Below are positions 53,840-62,565 of a stretch of DNA of 64,000 bases, one piece after another (position 1 is the first letter of the stretch; each line of letters starts with the position of its first letter). This DNA is from Acetivibrio alkalicellulosi (GTDB lineage: Bacteria; Bacillota; Clostridia; Acetivibrionales; Acetivibrionaceae). The notes under the pieces were generated by a model that saw only the letters and a list, made by a program, of their open reading frames with translations, was not told the origin of the DNA and searched no databases. The stretch covers positions 821,480-885,479 of the forward strand of contig VLTH01000003.1 of NCBI GenBank assembly GCA_008125075.1, in the 5' to 3' direction. The position numbers and the translations under genes are program-made.

Positions 53840-53919
53840 TACTTATAGAAAAATTCAAAGTAAAATAAAGGGTTTTTCTGATTTTTGGGTCCTGTTTGTA
53901 GCAAAGGAGGAATTCCAAC

Positions 53920-54324
53920 ATGGAAGAAGTAGAACAGAACAGTTTAAATGATGTAGGTGAAGTTAAAATATCGGAAGAAGTAGTAGCCATAATAGCAGGA
54001 GTCGCAGCAATGGACGTTCCAGGTGTAGCAGGTATGAGCGGAGGAATTGCTGGTGGAATTGCAGAGATGCTCGGCAGAAAAAATTTATCTAAAGGCGTAA
54101 AAGTTGAGGTGGGGGATAAAGAGGCTGCTATTGATTTATATATTATAGTGGAATACGGTTGTAGAATACCTGATGTATCCTGGGAGATACAGGAAAAGGT
54201 TAAAAATTCCGTTGAAACAATGACAGGGCTTAGTGTTATTGAAGTAAATATTCACATACAGGGAGTCAATATTGAAAAGGAATACAAAACGGAACCTACT
54301 GATGATATTGTGAGGGTAAAATAG
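53920..54324 (+). CDS. Asp23/Gls24 family envelope stress protein
   Basis: This 134-residue Asp23/Gls24 (DUF322) protein is of a type that in staphylococci coats the membrane through AmaP. Family phrases: VKISEEVVAIIAGVAAMDVP, VAGMSGGIAGGIAEMLG and LYIIVEYGCRIPDVSWEIQE. Strong AAAGGAGG site. AmaP and a DUF2273 protein are encoded downstream, completing the usual trio, though a terminator lies in between. Confidence 0.93.
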   Translation: MEEVEQNSLNDVGEVKISEEVVAIIAGVAAMDVPGVAGMSGGIAGGIAEMLGRKNLSKGVKVEVGDKEAAIDLYIIVEYGCRIPDVSWEIQEKVKNSVETMTGLSVIEVNIHIQGVNIEKEYKTEPTDDIVRVK

Positions 54325-54419
54325 GGTGTTTAATCTTTCATAACAGGGTTAGATCCTTGAGTTTATGTTTTTTATAAAAACAGTAGTATATCTTAGATAT
54401 ATACTGGAAAAAATAAATT

Positions 54420-54446
54420 AATAAACCTTCAGGGTTTATTTTTTTT
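54420..54446 (+). terminator. terminator between asp23 and amaP
   Basis: AATAAACC-TTCA-GGGTTTATT followed by TTTTTT. Just before it is a second inverted repeat, CAGTAGTATATC / GATATATACTG (54381-54406). Confidence 0.8.
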
Positions 54447-54523
54447 ACAAAATAAAATATAATGTAAGTATACCTTGTAAAAATAAAAGACACAAGATAA
54501 AATAAAGGGGTGGTACTGGGCAT

Positions 54524-55072
54524 ATGAATATAATTTTCAGGACTTTGCTGGCTTTTTATGCTTTTTGCCTTACGGTTATTTCTCTTATTTTGATGATTGT
54601 TACACTGAATGTGGATATATTTAACAAAACATCGACTTATTTAGTTGATAATATTTTAGAGAATCCTTCGTCAACGATTCTACTGTTTATTGTTGAACTA
54701 ATATTCTTTGGATTAAGTTTAATGTTTCTGCTTTCAGGAGTAAAGAGTGACAAGAATAAGAAAGCAATAAGTAAGTTTAATAATACAGGAGAAATAAAAA
54801 TATCACTAAATACTATTGAAAACATAGCTCTTGCTACTGCAAGAAAGCTTAACGGAGTCAGGGATACCAAAGCCCATGTTAGAAAAATGGGTGATAATGT
54901 TTCAGTACATATTAAAACCATAGTAATGCCGGATGTTAACATTCCTGCTCTTTTAGAGGATGTGCAGAGGAAGGTGAAAAAATCCATTGAGGAAACCTCA
55001 GGTATTATGGTAAATGATATAAAGGTATCTGTAGATAATATATATACAGGATATAAGTCGAGAGTTGAATAA
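54524..55072 (+). CDS. amaP: alkaline shock response membrane anchor protein AmaP
   Basis: AmaP anchors Asp23 to the membrane. Two membrane helices (LLAFYAFCLTVISLILMIVT and TILLFIVELIFFGLSLMFLL) are followed by an Asp23-like soluble domain (EIKISLNTIENIALATARKL, VRKSIEET-type region near the end). The 182-residue length fits. ATG preceded by AAAGGGGTGG. Confidence 0.9.
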   Translation: MNIIFRTLLAFYAFCLTVISLILMIVTLNVDIFNKTSTYLVDNILENPSSTILLFIVELIFFGLSLMFLLSGVKSDKNKKAISKFNNTGEIKISLNTIENIALATARKLNGVRDTKAHVRKMGDNVSVHIKTIVMPDVNIPALLEDVQRKVKKSIEETSGIMVNDIKVSVDNIYTGYKSRVE

Positions 55073-55083
55073 TGGAGGCATGC

Positions 55084-55317
55084 ATGGTGAATAAAGAAAA
55101 GATTTTAAGCTTTTATCGTTCACACTTTGGTGAAGTTAATGGTGCCCTTGCTGGTTTGATAATTTCAGTTATCATATTGCTTATTGGTTTTTTTAAAACA
55201 TTGTTTATTGTAATATGTGTTTTAGTGGGCTATTATATTGGGAAAAAGATTTCCGATGACAAGGAATATATTAAAAACTTTTTGGACAGAATATTGCCCC
55301 CAGGTACATATAGATGA
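55084..55317 (+). CDS. DUF2273 small membrane protein
   Basis: This 77-residue protein has two hydrophobic stretches (GALAGLIISVIILLIGFFKT and LFIVICVLVGYYIGKKI), a glycine-zipper-like core, and a polar C-terminus. DUF2273 genes regularly sit next to amaP and asp23, and the products probably share the membrane assembly. The ATG at 55084 follows ATGGAGG, which overlaps the amaP stop, indicating coupling. Confidence 0.85.
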   Translation: MVNKEKILSFYRSHFGEVNGALAGLIISVIILLIGFFKTLFIVICVLVGYYIGKKISDDKEYIKNFLDRILPPGTYR

Positions 55318-55434
55318 CATTTGACTTGCTGATTTTTATAGCTAAAAAAGGGAGGCTTTTGTCTAACCCTTTTTAAACTAAAAATAGTTAATTAAAATTG
55401 AGATATTGAAGTAGAGTTGGGGAGGTATTACTAA

Positions 55435-55860
55435 ATGGGAAGAAGGGCATCAAGGGAAGTAGTTATGAAGCTTTTGTATCAGCTTGAGATTCAAAAGGAT
55501 TCAAGAGAAGAGCAGATTGAGCACACTTTAACACAACATGATTTCACAAAAAAGGACAAGGATTATATTCATGATGTAATAGATGGTGTGTTTAAAAATA
55601 AGGAATATATAGACAATGTAATTGAGAAGTATTCCAAAGGATGGAAAATATCCAGGATTTCAAAAGTGGACTTGTCTATTTTGCGTATTGGTGTTTACGA
55701 AATTAACTTTAGAAAAGACATCCCATTTAATGTATCAATAAATGAAGCTGTTGAACTTGCAAAAAACTATAGTGGTTCAGAAAGCAGTGCATTTGTAAAT
55801 GGAATACTTGGTAAAATAGCTAAGATAAGATTATTGCCTTTAGAAGGTAATAAAGAGTGA
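55435..55860 (+). CDS. nusB: transcription antitermination protein NusB
   Basis: NusB binds boxA RNA with NusE to prevent termination in rRNA operons. The 141-residue all-helical protein has GRRASREVVMKLLYQLEIQ, VEKYSKGWKISRI-type and KVDLSILRIGVYEINFRKDI segments, and INEAVELAKNYSGSESSAFV near the end. GGGGAGG site before the ATG. xseA overlaps its end. Confidence 0.96.
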   Translation: MGRRASREVVMKLLYQLEIQKDSREEQIEHTLTQHDFTKKDKDYIHDVIDGVFKNKEYIDNVIEKYSKGWKISRISKVDLSILRIGVYEINFRKDIPFNVSINEAVELAKNYSGSESSAFVNGILGKIAKIRLLPLEGNKE

Positions 55861-55883
55861 GAAATTTTAAACAAGGTGAAAAT

Positions 55884-57107
55884 ATGTATAAATTACAATC
55901 CCAAATGGATGATAAGGTGCTAACGGTTTCAACAATTAACAGATACATCAAAGATATAATATCAAGGGATTTTATTCTTTCTAATCTTTGGATAAGAGGT
56001 GAGATATCTAATTTTAAGTATCACTCTTCAGGGCACATGTACTTTACTCTCAAAGATGAAAATAGTTTGATAAAATGTGTAATGTTTAAAACTAATAATT
56101 CATGTCTTAAATTTACACCTCAAAACGGTATGAAGGTTATTATAAAAGGATATGTGTCCATATTTGAAAGAGATGGACAATACCAACTTTATGCAGAAGA
56201 AATGCAAAATGATGGTACAGGTAATTTACATATTGCATTTGAACAACTTAAGAAAAAACTATATAATGAAGGTCTTTTTGATGAAAGGTATAAAAAGAAA
56301 ATTCCTTATCTTCCTGCTACCATTGGTGTTGTTACTTCTGCAACTGGTTCTGTAATTAAAGATATAATAAATGTCTTAGAAAGAAGGTTTTATAATACAA
56401 GGCTAAAGATATATCCTGTAAGGGTGCAAGGAGAAGGTTCTGAAAAAGAGATTAGTTATGGGATCAGAAAGCTTAATGAGTTAAAACTTGTAGATGTTAT
56501 AATAGTTGCAAGAGGTGGAGGCTCTTTAGAAGAATTATGGTCATTTAATACTGAAGAGGTTGCTCGGAGTATCTTTGATTCTAGTATTCCTGTTATTTCA
56601 GCTATAGGACATGAGACTGATTACACCATAGCAGATTTCGTAGCAGATTTAAGAGCGCCTACTCCATCGGCAGCAGCTGAAATCGTTATTCCAGAAAGGC
56701 TACTTATTAAAAATAGAATAAACGAATTAAATGTTCGACTGGTTAATTCACTTCGTGGTAATCTGACAATAAAGAGGGAAAGGCTTTATAAAATCCTAAA
56801 TTCTAAGGTGTTTAGGCAGCCTTATGACAGAATATACCAGGAGAGAATGAAGATTGATTTGTTAAATAGGGATATAAAAAAGGCAGTTTTATATAAGAAT
56901 GAAAGAGCATTAGAAAAACTTAAGTTTTATATTGGTAAACTTGATGCTTTAAGTCCTCTTTCTGTTTTGTCAAAAGGATATGGAGTTATTAGAACAAAAG
57001 AAAAAGGAGTTTTAATAAAATCAATCAATGATGTTGGTATTGGCGAGGAAGTAGAAATTGGTTTAAAGGATGGAACAATTAATTGTTCAGTTACTTCTAA
57101 ATATTGA
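55884..57107 (+). CDS. xseA: exodeoxyribonuclease VII large subunit
   Basis: XseA, with XseB, degrades single-stranded DNA. The N-terminal OB-fold (LSNLWIRGEISNFKYHSSGH, MYFTLKD) is followed by the catalytic domain: TSATGSVIKDIINVLERR, IIVARGGGSLEELWSFNTEE, VISAIGHETDYTIADFVADL and RAPTPSAAAE. Coiled-coil repeats come after. The ATG at 55884 follows AAGGTGA and is preferred to the 55857 reading that overlaps nusB. Confidence 0.96.
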   Translation: MYKLQSQMDDKVLTVSTINRYIKDIISRDFILSNLWIRGEISNFKYHSSGHMYFTLKDENSLIKCVMFKTNNSCLKFTPQNGMKVIIKGYVSIFERDGQYQLYAEEMQNDGTGNLHIAFEQLKKKLYNEGLFDERYKKKIPYLPATIGVVTSATGSVIKDIINVLERRFYNTRLKIYPVRVQGEGSEKEISYGIRKLNELKLVDVIIVARGGGSLEELWSFNTEEVARSIFDSSIPVISAIGHETDYTIADFVADLRAPTPSAAAEIVIPERLLIKNRINELNVRLVNSLRGNLTIKRERLYKILNSKVFRQPYDRIYQERMKIDLLNRDIKKAVLYKNERALEKLKFYIGKLDALSPLSVLSKGYGVIRTKEKGVLIKSINDVGIGEEVEIGLKDGTINCSVTSKY

Positions 57108-57120
57108 GATGACTTATATT

Positions 57121-57168
57121 TTAGGAATGTTGAAAATCTAACTTTACAAATATTTGAGATATTCCTTA
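57121..57168. repeat. family A short repeat upstream of xseB
   Basis: TTAGGAATGTTGAAAATCTA, ACTTTACAAATATTTGAGAT, ATTCCTTA: inverted ends AGGAAT/ATTCCT. It is close to the reverse complement of 32941-32988. Confidence 0.7.
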
Positions 57169-57218
57169 TATAAAGGACTTGTGAAATTTTAGTATTAAAA
57201 AAGAGGGGCAGGTAAAGT

Positions 57219-57446
57219 ATGGCTAATGAAAAAAAGTCTTTTGAAAATTCTATGAATGAACTTGAGAAAATTGTTGAGAATCTAGAAAGAGGAGAAATGC
57301 CATTAGATAGTTCTATAGATATGTTTCAAAAGGGGATTGAACTTTCAAAAAATTTAAGTAAAATGTTAGATGACATGGAAAAAAGAATTTCAATTCTGAT
57401 AGAAGACGAAAAAGGTTGTATTAGGGAAGAGGAATTTAATCTTTGA
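57219..57446 (+). CDS. xseB: exodeoxyribonuclease VII small subunit
   Basis: XseB is the small helical subunit of exonuclease VII. The 75-residue protein shows FENSMNELEKIVENLERGEM, PLDSSIDMFQKGIELSKNL and KRISIL, the standard family sequence. ATG after GAGGGG-type site. It is flanked by two family A repeats, and the ispA gene that usually follows xseB is absent. Confidence 0.95.
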   Translation: MANEKKSFENSMNELEKIVENLERGEMPLDSSIDMFQKGIELSKNLSKMLDDMEKRISILIEDEKGCIREEEFNL

Positions 57447-57450
57447 TGTT

Positions 57451-57498
57451 ATGGAATGTTTAAAATAGTAGTGGAAGTTATATTTTTATCATTCCTAT
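57451..57498. repeat. family A short repeat downstream of xseB
   Basis: ATGGAATGTTTAAAATAGTA, GTGGAAGTTATATTTTTATC, ATTCCTAT: inverted ends GGAATG/CATTCC. The interior GTGGAAGT.ATATTT is shared with the long element at 24098-24202. Confidence 0.7.
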
Positions 57499-57623
57499 GT
57501 ATTATGCACATGTCTTTTTTAATATTATAGACAGGCATATGCTTAGGAGACACTAATTTGAATTTATTATTTTGTCGATATTTTGTTTATTAGGGTATCA
57601 GCTTTTAATGTGGAGGAATATAA

Positions 57624-58064
57624 GTGGATTTAGTAAACGGCATATTATCAAATAAAACAATTACTGTACCAGTATTTGCCTGGTTTATAGCTCAATTAAT
57701 AAAGGTATTTAATGTTATTTTAGTTGAGAAAAAATTAGACTTTACCAAGTTTATCAGTTCTGGTGGGATGCCAAGTGCACATTCTTCTTTTATTGTGTGC
57801 CTTTCTTCTGTCGTGGGAAAAACTAGAGGAGTAGAAAGTGTTGAGTTTGGAATAACATTGGCAGTTGCATTTATAGTTATGTATGATGCTGCTGGTGTAA
57901 GGCGGGCAGCTGGTAAACAGGCAAAGGTTTTAAACCAGTTGATTTTTTCAACTGACAAAAAGGCTCATTTAGATGAAAAACTAAAGGAGCTTTTAGGACA
58001 TTCTCCTTTTGAAGTTTTTATGGGAGCCTTATTAGGTATTGTTTTAGGCGTTGGGCTGGGATAG
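57624..58064 (+). CDS. divergent PAP2-family membrane protein (DUF212)
   Basis: This 146-residue membrane protein of the DUF212 family is related to acid phosphatase/vanadium haloperoxidase proteins. Key segments: WFIAQLIKVF, GGMPSAHSSFIVCLSSVVG, MYDAAGVRRAAGKQAKVLNQ and LGHSPFEVFMGALLGIVLGV. The PSAHS and GHSP patterns correspond to PAP2 phosphatase motifs. GTG start after GGAGG. It lies directly upstream of the OLE RNA, a frequent neighbour. Confidence 0.9.
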   Translation: MDLVNGILSNKTITVPVFAWFIAQLIKVFNVILVEKKLDFTKFISSGGMPSAHSSFIVCLSSVVGKTRGVESVEFGITLAVAFIVMYDAAGVRRAAGKQAKVLNQLIFSTDKKAHLDEKLKELLGHSPFEVFMGALLGIVLGVGLG

Positions 58065-58130
58065 AATAATATATATAGAATGTTATAGAATACAATTGAA
58101 TAATGGAACAATAAGGAGGCTTTCGGCAAG

Positions 58131-58159
58131 TTGCAGCTTTTGATTTTATGTGATATAAT
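58131..58159 (+). promoter_or_regulatory. sigma-A promoter of the OLE RNA
   Basis: TTGCAG (58131-58136), a 17-base spacer and TATAAT (58154-58159), with the extended -10 TG at 58151-58152. Transcription should begin near 58166, just before the structured region. Confidence 0.82.
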
Positions 58160-58165
58160 TTAAGA

Positions 58166-58815
58166 CCGAAATATAAAAAAATTGCTAATGAAACAGGATG
58201 GAGCAGTATTCTAGTCAGTACTGCCGGTTCTAAAGACGGGCCTAAAAATCCGTTTAAGGGCACATCGATGAAGTTCCTGGTGTCGGCTTGTTACGCCCAG
58301 TAGTGGGCTGGTGCTGGGAGTTAAGGTTTAGGGGCGATCTGCAATGGCATGCGGGCGTTGACCCCTCTACCGTGGAGACCCTATTTCGTGGAAGACAATG
58401 ACATTAGTGTAAAGCTAGTCATATGCCATTTAAGCTACTACGGGTAGGGAGTAAACCTGTTATGCGGTACAGTAAGTGCTGTGAACAGTGTAGCCTGCCT
58501 TGAGTGGTGTTGGTGGATAATGGTCAGGTGTAGAAGTATTGGCCGATACATATACACTATAGCAGTTTGAAACCAACATTGCAAAAGAGGCTAGGAATCG
58601 GTTAGACTGCTGGGGAAAACCCCTAGACTGTTCTGATAAGAGATATGTTGGGGATTGAAGTGTGGACTAAGTGGTAATCAGGCCCCATAATTGGTGACAA
58701 TATGGCTGTGGGCTTAAAGGGAAACCGCTGATTTGGCGACATTTCAGTGGCTACAGTGGAAATCAAGCCTGACCTAAGCCGCAAAATTTACTCAACATAT
58801 TTCCATCCTGTATTA
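58166..58815 (+). ncRNA. ole: OLE RNA (ornate large extremophilic RNA)
   Basis: This is a non-coding stretch of about 650 bases, clearly richer in G and C than its surroundings, with no usable ORF. A 10-base segment near the 5' end, ACAGGATGGA (58193-58202), pairs perfectly with TCCATCCTGT (58802-58811), closing the whole molecule. Internal helices are obvious, for example GCCCAGTAGTGGGC, TAGGGGCGATC and CTGGGGAAAACCCCTAG. The size, the position directly before oapA, and the nusB-xseA-xseB-DUF212-dxs-tlyA context identify OLE RNA, known from anaerobic and extremophilic Firmicutes. In Halalkalibacterium halodurans it forms a membrane ribonucleoprotein with OapA and is needed for resistance to cold, alcohols and Mg2+ stress. 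The exact ends are estimates. Confidence 0.92.
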
Positions 58816-58853
58816 TACATAAATTTTATTCTCTTTAGGAGGAGATCACTTAA

Positions 58854-59468
58854 GTGGATGAAAGCAAACGACATCCAATGCACGACAGAAAAGTTAAATT
58901 TAAGACAAATTCGATAGGTTCTAAGAAGTCAAATAGACAATGGGTTGTAATTATAACCATAATGGCCTTTTTTCTATCTTCAGGACTATCGATAGTTTCA
59001 TCAAATGTATTAGAAAATGTTGGATGGATTACTTCGTTTTTAATCGTACTGATAATAATAATAATAGGAATAGTGTTTGACACAATAGGAATTGCAGTAA
59101 CGGCAGCAGATGAATCACCATTTCACTCTATGGCATCAAGAAAACTATATGGAGCAAAGCAGGCTATTAAGCTCATTAGAAATGCAAATAGAGTATCTAG
59201 TGTATGTAATGATGTAATTGGCGATATATGTGGAGTTATTAGTGGTACAGCAAGTGCTTTTATTATAGTTAAAGTATCTCAAACAGCAAGTTTGAGTTTA
59301 GCAACAATTATAGGATTAATTCTAACAGGTATAGTAGCTTCTCTTACAATAGGAGGAAAGGCAATAGGAAAAACTATTGCACTAAGAAATAGTAACTATA
59401 TAGTTTATAAAGTAAGTGTTGTTATTAGTTTTTTGTTATATCAACGGCGGGTAAAGCCAAAGCAGTAA
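58854..59468 (+). CDS. oapA: OLE-associated membrane protein OapA
   Basis: OapA is the integral membrane partner that binds OLE RNA. The 204-residue protein has a basic N-terminal tail (KRHPMHDRKVKFKTN and more, about 30 residues) and about four hydrophobic helices (VVIITIMAFFLSSGLSIVSS, SFLIVLIIIIIGIVFDTIGI, LSLATIIGLILTGIVASLTI, YKVSVVISFLLYQRR). Between the second and third lies the conserved FDTIGIAVTAADESPFHSMA with acidic residues. The basic tail is well suited to RNA contact. GTG start, seven to eight bases after AGGAGGAGA. It follows the OLE RNA directly. Confidence 0.93.
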   Translation: MDESKRHPMHDRKVKFKTNSIGSKKSNRQWVVIITIMAFFLSSGLSIVSSNVLENVGWITSFLIVLIIIIIGIVFDTIGIAVTAADESPFHSMASRKLYGAKQAIKLIRNANRVSSVCNDVIGDICGVISGTASAFIIVKVSQTASLSLATIIGLILTGIVASLTIGGKAIGKTIALRNSNYIVYKVSVVISFLLYQRRVKPKQ

Positions 59469-59522
59469 TATTCGCTGTTAGTAATATAAATAATTAAATT
59501 CTGAAAGTGAGATGAAAGCCAT

Positions 59523-61397
59523 TTGCGGAATATATTAGATCAGGTGAATTCTCCTGATGACATAAAAGAACTTAATATTGAGCAAATAGACGAACTGGCC
59601 TCTGATATAAGATATTTTCTTATTGAGAAGGTATCAAAAACAGGTGGGCATTTAGCATCAAATCTTGGTGTTGTCGAACTTACATTAGCTCTTCATAGAG
59701 TATTTAATACCCCTGAAGATAAAATCATATGGGACGTAGGGCATCAATCCTACGTACACAAAATTATTACAGGACGAAAAAATATGTTTGACAACATGAG
59801 AAAACTTGGTGGTTTATCGGGATTTCCAAAAGTTAATGAAAGTGATCATGATTGCTTTAATACAGGGCATAGTAGTACATCTATATCAGCTGCATTAGGC
59901 ATTGCAAAAGCACGAGATATCAAGAAAGAAAAGCATTCGGTAATAGCTGTTATAGGAGATGGAGCATTAACTGGAGGTATGGCTTTTGAAGCTTTAAATG
60001 ATGCTGGTAGATCCCCTAATAATCTTATTGTTATTTTAAATGACAACAAGATGTCTATTTCGGAAAATGTTGGAGGGCTTTCTCATTATTTGAATAAAAT
60101 TAGGACAGAGCCTTTTTACTATAAAGTAAAAGAAGATATTGATATTATATTAAATAAAATACCTGCAATTGGTAAAAGCGCAGTTAAAGCTCTCGATAGA
60201 GTTAAAGGATCAATAAAATATATGATAATGCCAGGTATTATATTTGAAGAGTTAGGTTTTAAGTATATTGGCCCAATAGATGGCCATGATATGTCAGAGC
60301 TTGAGACAGTTCTTACAAGAGCAAAAAAGTTAAAAGGTCCTGTGTTAGTACATGTATATACTCAAAAAGGAAAAGGATATACTCATGCCGAGGAAAAGCC
60401 ACATTTGTTTCATGGTATTTCACCTTTTGAAATTGAATCAGGTGAAGTTATTGTAAATAGCGGACCGGGTTATTCGGAGATTTTTGGCAGAGAATTGTTA
60501 AAAATAGCAAAAAAAGACAAAAGAGTTGTTGCAATTACAGCAGCTATGCCTCAAGGTACAGGATTAGACAAGTTTTCTCAAAAATACCCAGAAAGATTTT
60601 TTGATGTAGGCATAGCAGAACAACATGCAGTTACATTTGCGGCAGGACTTGCACAAAATGATATGGTTCCTGTTGTAGCAATATACTCATCTTTTTTACA
60701 ACGTGCATATGATCAGATATTACATGATGTGGCTCTTCAGAAGCTTCATGTTGTTTTTGCAATAGATCGAGCAGGAATAGTAGGGGAAGATGGTGAAACA
60801 CATCAGGGTATATATGATATATCTTATTTAAGACATATACCTAATTTAGCAATTATGGCTCCTTGTGACTATAATGAATTTAAGAAAATGCTAGAGTATG
60901 CTGTAATAGAGCATGATGGGCCAATTGCAGTGAGATATCCTCGAGGAAAAGGGCAGGATAAGATTTTTAATACTCCTGATATTAAGCTTGGACAGTCTAT
61001 ACTTCTTCGTGAGGGCTCAGATATAACTATTGTAGCAGTAGGAAATAAAGTGGAAACAGCTTTGCAGGTTGCTGATGCTCTTGAGAAAATTGATTTATCA
61101 GCTGAGGTTATATACTCTAGATTTATTAAACCTATTGATCCAAAGATTATACTGAATTCGGCTGTTAAAACAAGAAGACTTATAACCATTGAGGACAATG
61201 TAATTCAAGGTGGCTTTGGGAGCAAAGTACTTGAGATGATTAACCAAAAAGGAATAAACATTAAGACCAGAATTTTTGGCTACCCAGATGAATTAATATT
61301 TCACGGTTCAAATAACGAACTTAAGGAGATATTCAGGTTAGATCCCCAGTCTATATTTCATGATGTGCTAAAGATACTAAACAAAGTAATGGTGTAA
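59523..61397 (+). CDS. dxs: 1-deoxy-D-xylulose-5-phosphate synthase
   Basis: Dxs makes DXP from pyruvate and glyceraldehyde-3-phosphate, the first step of the MEP isoprenoid pathway. The thiamine-diphosphate enzyme shows KTGGHLASNLGVVELTLALH, DVGHQSYVHKI, VIGDGALTGGMAFEALND near residue 146, DIGIAEQHAV-type FDVGIAEQHAVTFAAGLA, DRAGIVGEDGETHQG and ITIEDNVIQGGFGS. 624 residues, normal. TTG start. It follows oapA closely and is part of the OLE transcript region. Confidence 0.97.
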   Translation: MRNILDQVNSPDDIKELNIEQIDELASDIRYFLIEKVSKTGGHLASNLGVVELTLALHRVFNTPEDKIIWDVGHQSYVHKIITGRKNMFDNMRKLGGLSGFPKVNESDHDCFNTGHSSTSISAALGIAKARDIKKEKHSVIAVIGDGALTGGMAFEALNDAGRSPNNLIVILNDNKMSISENVGGLSHYLNKIRTEPFYYKVKEDIDIILNKIPAIGKSAVKALDRVKGSIKYMIMPGIIFEELGFKYIGPIDGHDMSELETVLTRAKKLKGPVLVHVYTQKGKGYTHAEEKPHLFHGISPFEIESGEVIVNSGPGYSEIFGRELLKIAKKDKRVVAITAAMPQGTGLDKFSQKYPERFFDVGIAEQHAVTFAAGLAQNDMVPVVAIYSSFLQRAYDQILHDVALQKLHVVFAIDRAGIVGEDGETHQGIYDISYLRHIPNLAIMAPCDYNEFKKMLEYAVIEHDGPIAVRYPRGKGQDKIFNTPDIKLGQSILLREGSDITIVAVGNKVETALQVADALEKIDLSAEVIYSRFIKPIDPKIILNSAVKTRRLITIEDNVIQGGFGSKVLEMINQKGINIKTRIFGYPDELIFHGSNNELKEIFRLDPQSIFHDVLKILNKVMV

Positions 61398-61420
61398 AGC
61401 AAATTTGGAGGTAAAGCTTT

Positions 61421-62206
61421 TTGAAAAAAGAACGACTGGATGTGTTACTTGTACAAAAAGGATATTTTGAAAGCCGGGAAAAGGCAAAAGGTTCTATAAT
61501 GGCAGGTGTTGTCTTTGTAAATGACAATAAAGAAGACAAACCTGGTACAAAAGTTGATATAGATTCATCAATTGTTATTAAGGAAAATATTCATTCTTAT
61601 GTAAGCAGAGGTGGTCTTAAACTAGAAAAAGCAATAAAGGTTTTTGGAATTGATCTAAATAATAAAACAACCATTGATATTGGAGCATCTACAGGTGGTT
61701 TTACAGACTGTATGCTTCAAAATGGTGCAACTAAGGTTTATGCAATTGATGTTGGATATGGGCAACTTGCCTGGCAACTAAGACAGGATAGCCGTGTTGT
61801 ATGTATGGAAAGAACAAATATTAGATATGTTGAACCAGGACAATTGGAAACTCTGGCGGATTTTGCTTCGATAGATGTATCATTCATTTCTTTAAAAAAA
61901 GTAATTCCTCAAGCTATTAAATTAATAAATGACCAAGGTGAGCTAGTATGTCTTATAAAACCTCAATTTGAAGCTGGAAAAGATAAAGTTGGTAAAAATG
62001 GAGTGGTTAGAGACAAAAGTGCGCATAAAGAGGTTGTGGAGGATATTTTAGCATTTGCTGTAGATATTGGTCTTAAAGTAAAAGGTGTAGATTACTCACC
62101 TATAAAGGGGCCAGAAGGTAATATTGAATACCTTGTATACCTTTCTAAAACAGAAGGTGAATTAATTGTAGATGTTTCTCATGTAATAGATGAATCCCAT
62201 ATGTAA
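61421..62206 (+). CDS. tlyA: TlyA-family rRNA methyltransferase
   Basis: TlyA-type proteins are S-adenosylmethionine-dependent 2'-O-ribose methyltransferases of 16S and 23S rRNA. An N-terminal S4 RNA-binding domain (ERLDVLLVQKGYFESREKAK) is followed by a Rossmann fold: SRGGLKLEKAIKVFGID, TIDIGASTGGFTDCMLQNGA near residue 84, VYAIDVGYGQLAWQLR and CLIKPQFEAGKDKVGKNGVV with a K-rich motif. TTG start after GGAGGT, 23 bases from dxs. Confidence 0.94.
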   Translation: MKKERLDVLLVQKGYFESREKAKGSIMAGVVFVNDNKEDKPGTKVDIDSSIVIKENIHSYVSRGGLKLEKAIKVFGIDLNNKTTIDIGASTGGFTDCMLQNGATKVYAIDVGYGQLAWQLRQDSRVVCMERTNIRYVEPGQLETLADFASIDVSFISLKKVIPQAIKLINDQGELVCLIKPQFEAGKDKVGKNGVVRDKSAHKEVVEDILAFAVDIGLKVKGVDYSPIKGPEGNIEYLVYLSKTEGELIVDVSHVIDESHM

Positions 62207-62252
62207 CTAAAGCTAAAGATGGGGAGATTTTACTCTATCTGAAAGTTATAAG

Positions 62253-62290
62253 AGCAACTTTACCTTATAGTAGGTGAAGTGCTTTTTTTA
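62253..62290 (+). terminator. terminator after tlyA
   Basis: AGCAACTTTACCT, loop TATAGT, AGGTGAAGTGCT followed by seven T. The sequence just upstream (CTAAAGCTAAAGATGGGGAG, 62208) resembles repeat family B. The gap up to 62565 otherwise holds only the inverted repeat at 62325-62353. Confidence 0.85.
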
Positions 62291-62324
62291 TATAAAAAGA
62301 AGACTACTCATAGTAAAAGATCGC

Positions 62325-62353
62325 AATGATAATATCATAATGGTGTTATCATT
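62325..62353. promoter_or_regulatory. inverted repeat upstream of the xylanase gene, possible operator
   Basis: AATGATAA (62325-62332) and TTATCATT (62346-62353) form a perfect inverted repeat spaced by 13 bases, about 210 bases before the xylanase start. A repressor site is possible but nothing confirms it; no clear sigma-A or sigma-I promoter was recognised. Confidence 0.3.
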
Positions 62354-62565
62354 ATCTTGTCATATAAATCTAAAATCTTATTAATGTATTTAAAAAATGT
62401 CGTAAAACATTAACTTAGTCGTATCTTAAATTTGATGGGATATTTCTTTGTTATGTTTACTTTTTTAATATGCTAATTTAATGAAAAAAATTTATAAAGA
62501 CAAGAAAATAACTTTATAAATTTTTTTAATAAACAAGAAATAATTTATTAAAGGGAGGAAAAATT

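Noticed and set aside
58018-58263. Minus-strand frame over the start of the OLE region
   Set aside because: No ribosome site or homology; the region is explained by the end of DUF212 and the structured RNA.
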